DNA from: Dyella japonica DSM 16301
GTDB lineage: Bacteria > Pseudomonadota > Gammaproteobacteria > Xanthomonadales > Rhodanobacteraceae
DNA: 64,000 bases
Direction: 5' to 3'
Assembly (NCBI RefSeq): GCF_001010355.1
Contig: NZ_JPLA01000043.1
Location: forward strand, 85,073 to 149,072
Under the pieces are notes generated by a model. It had not been told where the DNA came from. It did not search any database and was given only the letters and a program-made list of their open reading frames with translations. Below, piece by piece: positions 47,145-56,211 of this stretch (the first letter of the stretch is position 1; each line of letters opens with the position of its first letter). The position numbers and the translations under genes were made by a program.

Positions 47145-47603
47145 GTGCCCGACGAACATCACCCCGACCACGCACCGCTGGAGCTGGAGCATTTCCTGCC
47201 CTACCGGCTTTCCATCCTGTCCAACGCGGTCAGCCAGGCCATTGCCGACGACTATCAGCGCCGCTTCGACCTGAGCATGACCGAATGGCGCGTGATGGCG
47301 GTGCTGGCCCGTTTCGACGGCCTGTCCGCCCGCGAGGTGGCCGAGCGCACCCTGATGGACAAGGTGGCCGTGAGCCGCGCCCTCTCAAAGCTGGTGGAGA
47401 CCGGCTGGGTCACCCGCGCCATCCACGACGGCGACAAGCGCCGCTCCGTGCTGGGCCTGAGCGAAGCCGGCTGGGCCATCCACGAAGTGGTGGCGCCGAT
47501 GGCCCGCGAACACGAACGCAACCTGCTGTCCAAGCTGGACGACGAGGAGCGGAGCTGGCTGGTGCGGATTTTGGATAAGTTGCAGGCGATTGAACCGAAG
47601 TAA
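47145..47603 (+). CDS. MarR-family transcriptional regulator
   Basis: About 152 residues from GTG 47145. Winged-helix DNA-binding domain: LSMTEWRVMAVLARFDGLSAREVAE, then MDKVAVSRALSKLVETGWVTR as recognition helix and DKRRSVLGLSEAG as wing. An in-frame ATG at 47115 would add ten residues but has no ribosome site, whereas AAGGAG lies ten bases before the GTG. Divergent from hpd, a position typical for a local repressor sensing an aromatic intermediate. The AT-rich 47093-47118 region is the likely operator zone; no clear dyad was seen. Confidence 0.85.
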   Translation: MPDEHHPDHAPLELEHFLPYRLSILSNAVSQAIADDYQRRFDLSMTEWRVMAVLARFDGLSAREVAERTLMDKVAVSRALSKLVETGWVTRAIHDGDKRRSVLGLSEAGWAIHEVVAPMAREHERNLLSKLDDEERSWLVRILDKLQAIEPK

Positions 47604-47610
47604 CTCAGAA

Positions 47611-47689
47611 GTGAGGGGAGAGGAGTGAGAAGTGAGAGAAGGCGGCGGGCTTGCGAGCTCTCTCTCACTTCTCACTCCCCTTCCCTCAC
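47611..47689. repeat. Long imperfect hairpin of GAGGAGTGAG type downstream of POT gene 1
   Basis: Left arm 47611-47639 and right arm 47661-47689, 18 exact plus 9 of 11 further paired bases, built from gtgag/ctcac units. It lies just after the MarR gene and just before the stop of POT gene 1, so it is at the 3' end of both convergent genes and may act as terminator or RNA stabiliser. A similar element follows POT gene 2. Confidence 0.8.
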
Positions 47690-47696
47690 TCCTGCC

Positions 47697-49202
47697 TCAC
47701 TTCACTCCATGCATCAATCGATTGATCAGCGGCGCGATCACGAACAGCAGCACGCCGGCGCCGGCCAGCAGGTAGAAGCTGAAGGTGAAGCCGCTGAGCG
47801 CCGAGGCCACGGTCATGCCACTTTCGCCGCTGATATGGCCGGCGAACAGGCCGGACAGGTTGTTGCCGATCGCGGTGGAGAGGAACCAGCCGCCCATCGC
47901 CAGGCCTACCAGCCGCGTGGGCGCCAGCTTGGTGGTCATCGACAGGCCGATCGGCGACAGGCATAGCTCGCCCGCGGTCTGCAGCACATAGCAAAGCGCC
48001 AGCGGCCAGAACGGAATCATGCCGTCGCTGCTCACCAGCTCATCCAGCGCATACATCAGCACCACGAAGCCCAGCGCATTGCCGAGCAGCCCCAGGCCAA
48101 ATTTGCGCGGGATCGAGGGCTCCATGCGTCGCTTGTCGAGGAAGCCCCAGGCCAGCGATACCAGCGGCGCCAGCAACACGATGGCCACCGGATTGACCGA
48201 CTGGAACCAGCCCACCGGGAATTCCCAGCCGCCGAACATCTGACGATCCACGATGTTCTGCGCGAGAAAGTTGAACGAGCTGCCGGCCTGCTCGAAGAAC
48301 ATCCAGAACAGCACGTTGAAAGCGAAGATGATCAACATGGCGATCACGCGATGCACCTGCACGCGGCCATTGCGCACCGCCTCGATCACCAGCATCACGC
48401 CCACGCCGACGAACAGCGCGGTCAGCAGCCACTGCAGCACCACGGCGCCGGCCTTGGCCATCAGCAGATAGAACACCGGGATCGCCACCAGCATGCCGAG
48501 CAGCACGTAGACCACGCGCATGCGGTTGGCCTGGTCGGGTGCGGGGCGGCCCACGCCCTTCAGTTGACGACGACCGATCCAGAACCACAGCAGGCTGATC
48601 AGCATGCCCACGCCGGAGGCACCGAACACCAGCTTGTAGTTCTGCTGCATCGGGGTATCGGTGAAATGGCTGGCCAGCCAGCCCGTGAGCAGCGGCGCGA
48701 TCAGCGCGCCGCCGTTGATGCCCATGTAGAACAGCGTGAAACCGCGGTCGCGGCGCGAATCGCCCGGCGCGTAGAGCTGCCCCACCATCGAGGAAATATT
48801 CGGCTTGAACAGGCCGTTGCCGACAATGATCGTGGCCAGACCCAGCAGGAAGACCTGCTCGTTCGGCAGCATGATCATGAACAGGCCCACCGCCATCACG
48901 CTGGCGCCCAGCAGGATGGAGCGCTGGTAGCCGATGATCTTGTCCGCCACGTAGCCGCCGAACACGGCGGTGGCATAGACCAGCGCCAGATAGGCGCCAT
49001 AGGTGCGGCTGGCGAAGGCCTGCCCGGCCGCATCGCCGTTGAAGAACGCCGCCACGATGTACAGCGTGAGCGCCCAGCGGATGCCATAGAACGCAAAGCG
49101 CTCCCAGAACTCCGTCATGAACAGCATCCACAGCGGGCGTGGATGACCCAGGGTCTGGGGATAGTCCGGCACCGTCGATGCGGTCGTCGTGGTTGTACTC
49201 AT
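47697..49202 (-). CDS. Proton-dependent oligopeptide transporter (POT/PTR family), copy 1
   Basis: 501 residues with at least 12 hydrophobic segments. POT hallmarks: WERFAFYGIRWAL near residues 35-47 (the family ExxER-like proton region), NPxxFKPNISSMVGQLY-like GNGLFKPNISSMVGQ and FTLFYMGINGGA. Imports di- and tripeptides with protons. ATG 49202 (MSTTTTT); the frame runs on to 49355 through the upstream hairpin but that part is repeat, not protein. Highly similar to the neighbour at 49399-50907. With tryptophan and tyrosine catabolic genes on either side, it probably feeds peptide-derived amino acids. Confidence 0.92.
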   Translation of the reverse strand: MSTTTTTASTVPDYPQTLGHPRPLWMLFMTEFWERFAFYGIRWALTLYIVAAFFNGDAAGQAFASRTYGAYLALVYATAVFGGYVADKIIGYQRSILLGASVMAVGLFMIMLPNEQVFLLGLATIIVGNGLFKPNISSMVGQLYAPGDSRRDRGFTLFYMGINGGALIAPLLTGWLASHFTDTPMQQNYKLVFGASGVGMLISLLWFWIGRRQLKGVGRPAPDQANRMRVVYVLLGMLVAIPVFYLLMAKAGAVVLQWLLTALFVGVGVMLVIEAVRNGRVQVHRVIAMLIIFAFNVLFWMFFEQAGSSFNFLAQNIVDRQMFGGWEFPVGWFQSVNPVAIVLLAPLVSLAWGFLDKRRMEPSIPRKFGLGLLGNALGFVVLMYALDELVSSDGMIPFWPLALCYVLQTAGELCLSPIGLSMTTKLAPTRLVGLAMGGWFLSTAIGNNLSGLFAGHISGESGMTVASALSGFTFSFYLLAGAGVLLFVIAPLINRLMHGVK

Positions 49203-49291
49203 GTCCTGCCGTCGTCCGTCGTAATTTCTTGCGGCATCAACTTCTAACCGGGACACGTCGTGCGCGTCAAATGCGGTGCACCAAAAAAGGC

Positions 49292-49381
49292 GAGGAGTGA
49301 GTGGAGAGGAGTGAGGAGTGAGAGAACAGCGCCAGGCTGGCCAGCTCTCTCTCACTCCTCACTCCTCTTCCCTCACTCCTG
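49292..49381. repeat. Long imperfect hairpin of GAGGAGTGAG type downstream of POT gene 2
   Basis: Arms of about 33 bases, left ending near 49324 and right from about 49347, both built of gaggagtgag/ctcactcctc units; a short inner gccaggctggc dyad sits in the loop. It resembles the element at 47611-47689 and holds the same place after a POT gene, before the start region of POT gene 1. Confidence 0.8.
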
Positions 49382-49398
49382 CACTTCTCACTCCTGCC

Positions 49399-50907
49399 TT
49401 ACCGCACGCCGTGCATCAGCCGATTGATCAGCGGCGAGATCAGCAACAGGAACACGCCCGCGCCTGCCAGCAGCCAGAAGCTGAAGGTGAAACCTGCCAG
49501 TGCGGATGCTGCGGTCATGCCGCTTTCGCCGCTGATACGCCCTGCGAGCAGGCCCGACAGGTTGCCGCCCACTGCCAGCGACAGGAACCAGCCGCCCATG
49601 GCCAGACCCACCAGTCGCGGCGGCGCCAGCTTGGTCACCATCGACAGGCCGATCGGCGACAGGCACAGCTCGCCGATGGTCTGCAGCACATAGCAGGCCG
49701 TCAGCGGCCAGAACGGGATCAGGCCATGGCTGTTGACCGAATAGGTCAGCGCATACATCAATGCGGTGAAGCCCAGGCCGTTGAACAGCAGGCCGAGGCC
49801 GAACTTGCGGGGGATCGAGGGTTCCTTGTGACGCCGCGCCAGCAGCGACCACACCTGGGTCACCAGCGGCGCCAGCACGATGATGGCCAGCGGACTGACC
49901 GACTGGAACCAGCCCACCGGGAACACCCAGCCGCCGAACATTTCGCGGTCGACCATATTGGCTGCAAGGAAATTGAACGAGGTGCCCAGCTGGAAGTAGA
50001 ACATCCAGAACAGGATGTTGAACGCAAAGATGATCAGCATCGCGAACACGCGGTGCAGCTGCACGCGGTCGTGGCGCATCGCTTCCATGATCAGCATCGC
50101 CGCCACGCCGATAAACAGCAGGCCCAGCAGCCACTGCAGGCCATTGGCGCCCACGAAGGCCAGCAGCAGGTACACCAGCGGCACCGCCACCACGATGCCC
50201 AGCAGCACCCATACGACACGCATGCGGCTGGCCGCTTCCGGCGCCGGACGCCCCACCCCGTGCAGGCCGCGACGGCCAAACCAGAACCAGAACAGGCTCA
50301 GCACCATGCCCACGCCGGCCGCGCCGAACACGATGCGGTAGTTCTCCTGCATCGGCGTATCGGTGAAATAACTTGCCATCCAGCCGGTGAGCAGTGGCGC
50401 CAGCAACGCGCCGCCATTGATGCCCATGTAGAACAGCGTGAAACCGCGATCGCGGCGTTCGTCCGTCGGGCCATACAGCTGGCCCACCATCGTGGAAATA
50501 TTCGGTTTGAACAGGCCGTTGCCGACCACGACCATGGCCAGGCCAAACAGGAACAAATCCTTGCTTGGCAGCATCACCACGAACAGGCCCAGCGCCATCA
50601 CCGCGGCGCCGATCAGGATCGAGCGCTGGTAGCCGATGATTTTGTCGGCCACGTAGCCGCCGAAAATGCTCGAGGCGTAAATCAGCGCCGTATAAGCTCC
50701 GTAAATTTTGCTGGCCCACGCTTCGCCGGACGCGTCGCCGTGATAAAAATGGGCCACGATGTACAAGGCCAGGGCCCAGCTCACGCTGTAGAACGCGAAG
50801 CGCTCCCAGAACTCCGTCATGAACAACATCCATAGCGGACGCGGATGCCCCAGCGTCTGCGGAAAATCAGGCACCGACGCGTGCGCGGTCTCAGTGGTGT
50901 TGCTCAT
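49399..50907 (-). CDS. Proton-dependent oligopeptide transporter (POT/PTR family), copy 2
   Basis: 502 residues, membrane layout and motifs as in copy 1: WERFAFYSVSWAL, GNGLFKPNISTMVGQ and FTLFYMGINGGA, and both N-termini run PDYPQTLGHPRPLWMLFMTEFWERF or nearly so in short blocks. Clearly a tandem duplicate with moderate divergence. ATG 50907 follows AAGGGG. It lies just downstream of tryptophan dioxygenase on the same strand (82 bases), so the two may be co-transcribed. Substrate preference may have diverged from copy 1. Confidence 0.92.
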   Translation of the reverse strand: MSNTTETAHASVPDFPQTLGHPRPLWMLFMTEFWERFAFYSVSWALALYIVAHFYHGDASGEAWASKIYGAYTALIYASSIFGGYVADKIIGYQRSILIGAAVMALGLFVVMLPSKDLFLFGLAMVVVGNGLFKPNISTMVGQLYGPTDERRDRGFTLFYMGINGGALLAPLLTGWMASYFTDTPMQENYRIVFGAAGVGMVLSLFWFWFGRRGLHGVGRPAPEAASRMRVVWVLLGIVVAVPLVYLLLAFVGANGLQWLLGLLFIGVAAMLIMEAMRHDRVQLHRVFAMLIIFAFNILFWMFYFQLGTSFNFLAANMVDREMFGGWVFPVGWFQSVSPLAIIVLAPLVTQVWSLLARRHKEPSIPRKFGLGLLFNGLGFTALMYALTYSVNSHGLIPFWPLTACYVLQTIGELCLSPIGLSMVTKLAPPRLVGLAMGGWFLSLAVGGNLSGLLAGRISGESGMTAASALAGFTFSFWLLAGAGVFLLLISPLINRLMHGVR

Positions 50908-50989
50908 GCATGCCCCTTTGCAAGCGAAACGGCGCTGCACGCGCCATCAGTAGTTGTTCAATGATGAATTTCGAAGATGACACGCGCGA

Positions 50990-51838
50990 TCAGGTGCCCA
51001 GTTCGGTGCGCACATCCAGCAACTCCGGGAAAAACTCCAGGTCCAGCGCCTTTTTCAGGAACGACACGCCGGAGGAACCACCTGTGCCGCGGCGGTGTCC
51101 GATGATCCGCTCCACCGTTTTCATATGGCGGAAACGCCAGAGCTGGAAACTCTCCTCCACATCCACCAGCTGTTCGCACATGTGGTATTCGGGCCAGAAC
51201 GTTGCACGGTTTTCGTAAATGCGCTTGAGCACGGGCAACAGGCCGTCATGACGACGATAAGGCTGGGACCAGTCGCGTTGCGTCAGCTCGCCGGGCACAT
51301 CGTGGCCGCGCCGCGCCAGATAGCCGAGGAATTCGTCGTACAGGCTGGGCGCTTCCAGCACCGCGCGCAGCGTGGCCTGCGCCGCAGGATCGTACGCAAA
51401 CACCTGCAGCATCTGCGCGTTCTTGTTGCCGAGCAGGAATTCGATCTGCCGGTACTGCAGCGACTGGAAACCCGAGGAAGGCCCCAGCACGCCACGAAAC
51501 TCCAGGTATTCGGCTGGGGTAAGCGTTTCCAGCACGCCCCACTGTTCGAACAGCTGGCGCTGCACCTGTTTCACGCGCGCCAGGATCTTCAGACATGGAT
51601 CGATCTCATCGCGGCGCAGGTGCGCCACGGCGGCCTTGAGCTCGTGGATGATCAATTTCATCCACAGTTCGGCCACCTGGTGCTGCACGATGAACAGCAT
51701 TTCGTCGTGGTGCGCCGGCTGGCTCAGCGGTTGCTGGGCCGACAGCAGCGTGTCCAGCCGCAGGTAGCCGCCGTAGGTCAGTCGACCATTCAGGTCGAGT
51801 TCGATACCGGCCTCGAGGTCGCGCTGATTCTCGGTCAT
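50990..51838 (-). CDS. kynA: Tryptophan 2,3-dioxygenase
   Basis: 282 residues. TDO signatures: [47 protein letters not shown] and [11 protein letters not shown], the last carrying the heme-binding histidine; GTGGSSGV near the C-terminus binds substrate. Opens tryptophan to N-formylkynurenine. ATG 51838 (MTENQRD) follows AGGGAAGG; the longer frame is not family-like. No kynurenine formamidase or kynureninase lies in the window. Confidence 0.95.
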   Translation of the reverse strand: MTENQRDLEAGIELDLNGRLTYGGYLRLDTLLSAQQPLSQPAHHDEMLFIVQHQVAELWMKLIIHELKAAVAHLRRDEIDPCLKILARVKQVQRQLFEQWGVLETLTPAEYLEFRGVLGPSSGFQSLQYRQIEFLLGNKNAQMLQVFAYDPAAQATLRAVLEAPSLYDEFLGYLARRGHDVPGELTQRDWSQPYRRHDGLLPVLKRIYENRATFWPEYHMCEQLVDVEESFQLWRFRHMKTVERIIGHRRGTGGSSGVSFLKKALDLEFFPELLDVRTELGT

Positions 51839-52050
51839 GGCCTTCCCTGTCGCGGAAAAGCGCCATGTTAACCGGTGTTCGCCCCCACCCCGTACCACCC
51901 CGCATGCTGCACCGTGCCTTGCAGCGCAACATATCCGCCTGTAATCATTTCGGTCTTGCTCAGGGCCTTACATGCGCCGCTGGCCCCACTGGATGGGCCG
52001 CCGCCCGCCCGAGCACCCCACTTTCTCATTACTCACTCCGGGAGCGAGTC

Positions 52051-53136
52051 GTGTCTATCGCCGCCAAGTTTGAAATCGAATACCTCCAGTATCTCGATGC
52101 TGAAGGCAAGCAGGTCCGTGACGATCTGCCTGAATTCGCCAAGGATCTCGACCACATGGTCGAGCTGTACAAGCTGATGCTGTCGACCCGCGTGTTCGAC
52201 GCCAAGTCGGTCGCCCTGCAGCGCACCGGCAAGCTCGGCACCTACGCCAGCTGCCTGGGCCACGAAGCGGCGCATGTGGGCATCGGCAGCGCCATGAAGC
52301 CCGAAGACGTGCTGGCCCCCAGCTACCGCGAATACGGCGCACAGCTGTATCGCGGCGTGCAGCCGCGCGAGGTCTACATGTACTGGGGCGGAGACGAGCG
52401 CGGCAACGATTACCAGAAAGAGCCGGCGCGCCACGACTTCGCCTGGTCGGTGCCGATCGCCACGCAGTGCCTGCATGCCGCAGGTAGCGCGCTCGCGTTC
52501 AAGATCCGCAACGAGAAGCGCGTGGCCGTGTGCACCATCGGTGACGGTGGTTCGTCCAAGGGCGACTTCTACGGCGCCATCAACATCACCGGCGCGCAGA
52601 ACCTGCCGATGGTGGCCGTGATCGTGAACAACCAGTGGGCCATTTCGGTGCCGCGCAAGATCCAGTCCGGCGCGCCGACGCTGGCGCAGAAGGGCATTGC
52701 TGCCGGCCTGTTCTCCATCCAGGTGGACGGCAACGACATCATCGCCGTGCGCAAGGCGATGGAAGACGCGCTGGACCGCGCACGCAACGGCCAGGGTGGC
52801 TCGGTGATCGAGGCGGTGACCTATCGCCTGTCCGACCACACCACCGCCGATGACGCGCGCCGTTACCGCGGCGAGCAGGAAGTGAAGGACGCCTGGGCGA
52901 AGGAGCCGATGAAGCGCCTGCGCAACTGGCTGGTGGCCAAGGGCGTGTGGGACGACGCCAAGGAAGAAGCCTGGAAGGCGGAGTGCGACGACTGGATGGA
53001 CAACGAGGTGAACGCGTACCTCGAGACCAAGACGCAGCCCGTCACGGCGATGTTCGACTACACCTACGCCGAAGTCCCCGCCGATCTCGCCAAGCAGCGC
53101 GATCTCGCCATCCAGCTCGACAAGAAGGCCCATTAA
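52051..53136 (+). CDS. pdhA: 2-oxoacid (pyruvate/branched-chain) dehydrogenase E1 component, alpha subunit
   Basis: 361 residues. TPP-binding motif from GDGGSSKGDFY to NNQWAIS, a LGHEAAHVGIG and PSYREYG segments of E1 alpha subunits. With the E1 beta and E2 downstream it forms a heterotetrameric E1 complex. The GTG start at 52051 follows GGGAG; the frame extends upstream into noncoding sequence. Sequence alone does not separate pyruvate from branched-chain 2-oxoacid dehydrogenase; the E2 resembles the branched-chain/actinobacterial type. Confidence 0.92.
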   Translation: MSIAAKFEIEYLQYLDAEGKQVRDDLPEFAKDLDHMVELYKLMLSTRVFDAKSVALQRTGKLGTYASCLGHEAAHVGIGSAMKPEDVLAPSYREYGAQLYRGVQPREVYMYWGGDERGNDYQKEPARHDFAWSVPIATQCLHAAGSALAFKIRNEKRVAVCTIGDGGSSKGDFYGAINITGAQNLPMVAVIVNNQWAISVPRKIQSGAPTLAQKGIAAGLFSIQVDGNDIIAVRKAMEDALDRARNGQGGSVIEAVTYRLSDHTTADDARRYRGEQEVKDAWAKEPMKRLRNWLVAKGVWDDAKEEAWKAECDDWMDNEVNAYLETKTQPVTAMFDYTYAEVPADLAKQRDLAIQLDKKAH

Positions 53137-53139
53137 GTC

Positions 53140-54120
53140 ATGGCACAGATCACCCTTATCGAAGCCGTCACCCAGGCACTCGCCTATGAAATGGCCCACG
53201 ACGAGAGCGTCATGGTGCTGGGCGAAGACGTTGGCGTGAACGGTGGCGTGTTCCGCGCCACCCAGGGCCTGCAGGAAAAGTTCGGCGAACTGCGCGTGCT
53301 CGACACGCCGCTGGACGAAACCACCATTGCCGGCGTCACCGTGGGCCTCGCCGCCCAGGGCATGAAGCCGGTGGCCGAAGCGCAGTTCGAAGGCTTCATC
53401 TACCCGATGATGGAGCAGATCGCCTGCCACGCCGCGCGCATGCGCAACCGCACGCGCGGCCGCATCACCGTGCCGGCCGTGTGGCGCGCACCGTGGGGCG
53501 GCGGCATTCGCGCGCCGGAGCATCACTCCGAAGCGAACGAGCACCTGTTCACCAATATCCCGGGCCTGCGCGTGGTGATGCCGTCGTCGCCGGCGCGTGC
53601 CTATGGCCTGCTGCTTGCCGCGATCCGCGATCCGGATCCGGTGATGTTCTTCGAGCCCAAGCGCATCTACCGCCAGTACAAGGAAGAAGTGCCCGATGAC
53701 GGTGAAGCGTTGCCGCTGGACGTGTGCTTCGTGCTGCGCGACGGCACCGACGTCACCCTCGTTTCGTGGGGCGCGCAGGTGAAGGAAGCGCTGGAAGCGG
53801 CCGATGCGCTGGCCGAGGAAGGCATCAGCGCCGAAGTCATCGACGTGGCCACGCTGACCCCGCTGGACTTCGACACCATCGCCGAATCGGTGCAGAAGAC
53901 CGGCCGCTGCGTGATCGTGCACGAAGCCCCCAAGACCGCGGGTTTCGGCGCCGAAATCGCCGCGCGCCTGGCCGAGGAATGCATGTACGACCTGCTCGCG
54001 CCGGTCGAACGCGTCAGCGGCTACGACACGCACATCCCGCTGTTCCGCCTGGAAATGAAGTACATGCCGAGTGCCGAGCGCGTGGTGGATGCCGCCAAGC
54101 GCGCGCTGGCTGCCAGCTAA
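53140..54120 (+). CDS. pdhB: 2-oxoacid dehydrogenase E1 component, beta subunit
   Basis: 326 residues. Transketolase-like pyrimidine-binding domain: LGEDVGVNGGVFRATQGL, DTPLDETTIAGVTVGLAAQG, HHSEANEHLFTNIPGLRVV; C-terminal transketolase_C. Pairs with the alpha subunit to decarboxylate the 2-oxoacid and acylate lipoate on E2. Starts 3 bases after pdhA. Normal length. Firm as E1 beta; substrate class not settled. Confidence 0.94.
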   Translation: MAQITLIEAVTQALAYEMAHDESVMVLGEDVGVNGGVFRATQGLQEKFGELRVLDTPLDETTIAGVTVGLAAQGMKPVAEAQFEGFIYPMMEQIACHAARMRNRTRGRITVPAVWRAPWGGGIRAPEHHSEANEHLFTNIPGLRVVMPSSPARAYGLLLAAIRDPDPVMFFEPKRIYRQYKEEVPDDGEALPLDVCFVLRDGTDVTLVSWGAQVKEALEAADALAEEGISAEVIDVATLTPLDFDTIAESVQKTGRCVIVHEAPKTAGFGAEIAARLAEECMYDLLAPVERVSGYDTHIPLFRLEMKYMPSAERVVDAAKRALAAS

Positions 54121-54195
54121 GAACATGCCCTTCGATGTCCCGGCCATGCCGGGCATCGCACAATGAACACTCCGCCTGACCACGGAATCAAACTC

Positions 54196-55578
54196 ATGGC
54201 CGACATCAAGACTTTCTACCTGCCCGACCTCGGCGAAGGCCTGCCCGACGCCACCATCGTCGAGTGGCACGTGAAGGAAGGCGACACCATCAAGCTCGAC
54301 GCTCCGTTGTGCTCGATGGAAACCGCCAAAGCCGTCGTCGACGTGCCCTCGCCGTATACCGGCAAGGTCACCAAACTGCACGGCGCCGCGGGCGACATCA
54401 TCGAAACCGGTTCGGCACTGGCCGAGTTCGAGCCCGATCCGAATGCCAAGCAGCGTGCCGAGGCCGAGTCCACCGGCCACCACCACGGCCCCAAGAAGGG
54501 CACCGGCAGCGCCACAGCCGACTCGCACAAGGTCGTTGCCTCCGATGAAGGCGGCGAGATCGACAGCGGCAACGGCAAGGCCGATCGCGAAGACGAAGGC
54601 ACCGTGGTCGGTGCGATGGTCTCCGGCAGCCACGTGCACGTCGAACAGGCCAGCAGCGTGGGCGGCGTCAAGGCCGTGCCGGCGGTGCGCGCGCTCGCCA
54701 AGAAGCTCAAGGTCGATCTGAGCCGCGTGAAGCCGAGCGGCGCCGATGGCGTGGTCACCATGGCCGACGTGAAGAACGCCGCCGCCAACGGCAGCGCACA
54801 GCTCGGTGCCGCACCTGCTCGCGCCGTGCACGAAGACGCCGGCCGCCACCTTGCTCCGCGCCTGCCCGAGCCCGAAGCCCGCACCGCCACCTCGCTCGCC
54901 GGCAAGCCGGTGCGCACGGCCCCGCCGAGCGTGCAGGCCAACGGCCAGCCGGAACAGCTCAAGGGCGTGCGCCGCAATATGGCCCGCGTGATGTCCGAAG
55001 CCCACGCCAACGTGGTGCCGACCACCCTGGTGGACGATGCCGACCTACACGCCTGGATCGGCAAGCAGGACATCACCGCCCGCCTGATCCGCTCCATCGT
55101 GGTGGCGTGCAAGACCGTGCCGGCGCTCAACGCCTGGTTCGACGGCAAGAACCTCACCCGCACGCTGCATCCGCACGTGGACATCGGCATCGCCGTGGAC
55201 ACCGAGGACGGCCTGTTCGTGCCGGCCCTGCGCAATGCCGACGTGCTCGACGGCGCCGGCGTCCGTGCTGCGATCAAGCGTCTGCGTACCGCCGTGGAAG
55301 ACCGCAGCATTCCGGCGTCGGAGCTGTCGGGCTACACCATCAGCCTGTCGAACTTCGGTATGTTCGCCGGTCGCTACGCCACGCCGGTGGTGGTGCCGCC
55401 GTGCGTCGCCATCATCGGCGCGGGCAAGCTGAGCCACGACGTGGTGGCCGTGATGGGTGGCATCGAAGTGCATCGCCGCATGCCGATCTCGATCACCTTC
55501 GACCACCGCGCCGCCACCGGCGGCGAAGCCGCGCGCTTCCTTAAGGCGCTGCTGGACGATTTGGCGCTGCCGAACTAA
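54196..55578 (+). CDS. pdhC: 2-oxoacid dehydrogenase E2 component (dihydrolipoyl acyltransferase)
   Basis: 460 residues. One N-terminal lipoyl domain with the lipoyl lysine in METAKAV, a long acidic/Ala linker (about 80-150), a peripheral-subunit-binding domain (PAVRALAKKLKVDLSRVKPSG), then the catalytic domain. The active-site His is in TFDHRAATGG; the Asp-Gly of most E2s (DHRxxDG) is Thr-Gly here, as in some branched-chain E2s. ATG 54196 (MADIKTFYLPDLGEG) fits the family better than ATG 54163. No E3 (lpd) follows; a strong terminator ends the operon. Confidence 0.92.
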   Translation: MADIKTFYLPDLGEGLPDATIVEWHVKEGDTIKLDAPLCSMETAKAVVDVPSPYTGKVTKLHGAAGDIIETGSALAEFEPDPNAKQRAEAESTGHHHGPKKGTGSATADSHKVVASDEGGEIDSGNGKADREDEGTVVGAMVSGSHVHVEQASSVGGVKAVPAVRALAKKLKVDLSRVKPSGADGVVTMADVKNAAANGSAQLGAAPARAVHEDAGRHLAPRLPEPEARTATSLAGKPVRTAPPSVQANGQPEQLKGVRRNMARVMSEAHANVVPTTLVDDADLHAWIGKQDITARLIRSIVVACKTVPALNAWFDGKNLTRTLHPHVDIGIAVDTEDGLFVPALRNADVLDGAGVRAAIKRLRTAVEDRSIPASELSGYTISLSNFGMFAGRYATPVVVPPCVAIIGAGKLSHDVVAVMGGIEVHRRMPISITFDHRAATGGEAARFLKALLDDLALPN

Positions 55579-55595
55579 GGCAACCCAGGCGTACG

Positions 55596-55625
55596 AAAAG
55601 CCCCGGCCATGCCGGGGCTTTTTTT
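55596..55625 (+). terminator. Rho-independent terminator of the pdhA-pdhB-E2 operon
   Basis: Twelve-bp stem (aaaagccccggc / gccggggctttt) with loop cat and further T. Confidence 0.93.
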
Positions 55626-55700
55626 ATGTGCGAAACATTGACGGCTCGTGCACCTGCCATCGCACTACGATCCAGCGTCGCTCAACACGGACCTGCCGCC

Positions 55701-56084
55701 ATGCATCACAGCCGACTGTGCACCATCGTGATCGACTGCCAGACGGACAACCTCGCCGACGCCGCCACCTTCTGGAGCCACGCGCTGGGCAAATCCATCG
55801 TCACCCTCGACGAGGATGGCGACGGCAAGTACGCCCGCCTCGCCACCGCCGATGACGAGCCGATCATCCTGTTGCAGCGCGTGGAGCACGACAGCCGCGT
55901 GCATCTGGATATTGAAACGGACGATATCGAGGCTGAAGTGCAGCGCATGGAGAAGCTCGGCGCCACGCGTGTGCATTGCGTACCGGATCGGTGGTGGGTG
56001 ATGCAGGCGCCTAGCGGGCATCGCTTCTGCGTGGTGCGGCCGCAGCGCGAGGAGTTCGGGCCGCATCTGAATCGGTGGAGTTAG
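55701..56084 (+). CDS. VOC-family (glyoxalase-like) protein
   Basis: 127 residues. Single-domain VOC fold: ATFWSHALGK at the helix start, VHLDIETDDIEAEVQRMEKLGA, and WWVMQAPSGHRFCVV as the closing strands. Such proteins bind a divalent metal and act on small molecules; true glyoxalase residues are incomplete, so it is a generic VOC protein. Length from ATG 55701 is right; the frame is open before it but the upstream part overlaps the terminator region. Function unknown. Confidence 0.8.
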   Translation: MHHSRLCTIVIDCQTDNLADAATFWSHALGKSIVTLDEDGDGKYARLATADDEPIILLQRVEHDSRVHLDIETDDIEAEVQRMEKLGATRVHCVPDRWWVMQAPSGHRFCVVRPQREEFGPHLNRWS

Positions 56085-56109
56085 CCCAACCTAGGCTGCC
56101 CCGCTACAC

Positions 56110-56193
56110 CTGTGGGAGCGCACCCTGTGCGCGACGCAGCGCCATGTCGCTTCCGCTCCGTAGGTTTGTCGCGCACAGGGTGCGCTCCCACAG
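56110..56193. repeat. REPIN-like palindromic repeat, family A copy 2
   Basis: Exact 26-base arms 56110-56135 and 56168-56193 with a 32-base spacer. The arms share gagcgcaccctgtgcgcgac with the copy at 24441-24528; only the outermost bases differ (tgtggg in place of tgtagg). It sits between the VOC gene and the convergent gene ending at 56212. Confidence 0.9.
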
Positions 56194-56211
56194 AAGATCA
56201 GCCGTGCCGCT

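Noticed and set aside
49203..49355. N-terminal extension of POT copy 1 upstream to 49355
   Set aside because: The extension is encoded by the GAGGAGTGAG hairpin and has no membrane or POT character; ATG 49202 matches copy 2.
52033..55005. A 990-residue open frame on the minus strand opposite the pdh operon, rich in His, Gly and Arg
   Set aside because: It is the antisense shadow of three strongly conserved genes in high-GC DNA and has no motif or ribosome site.
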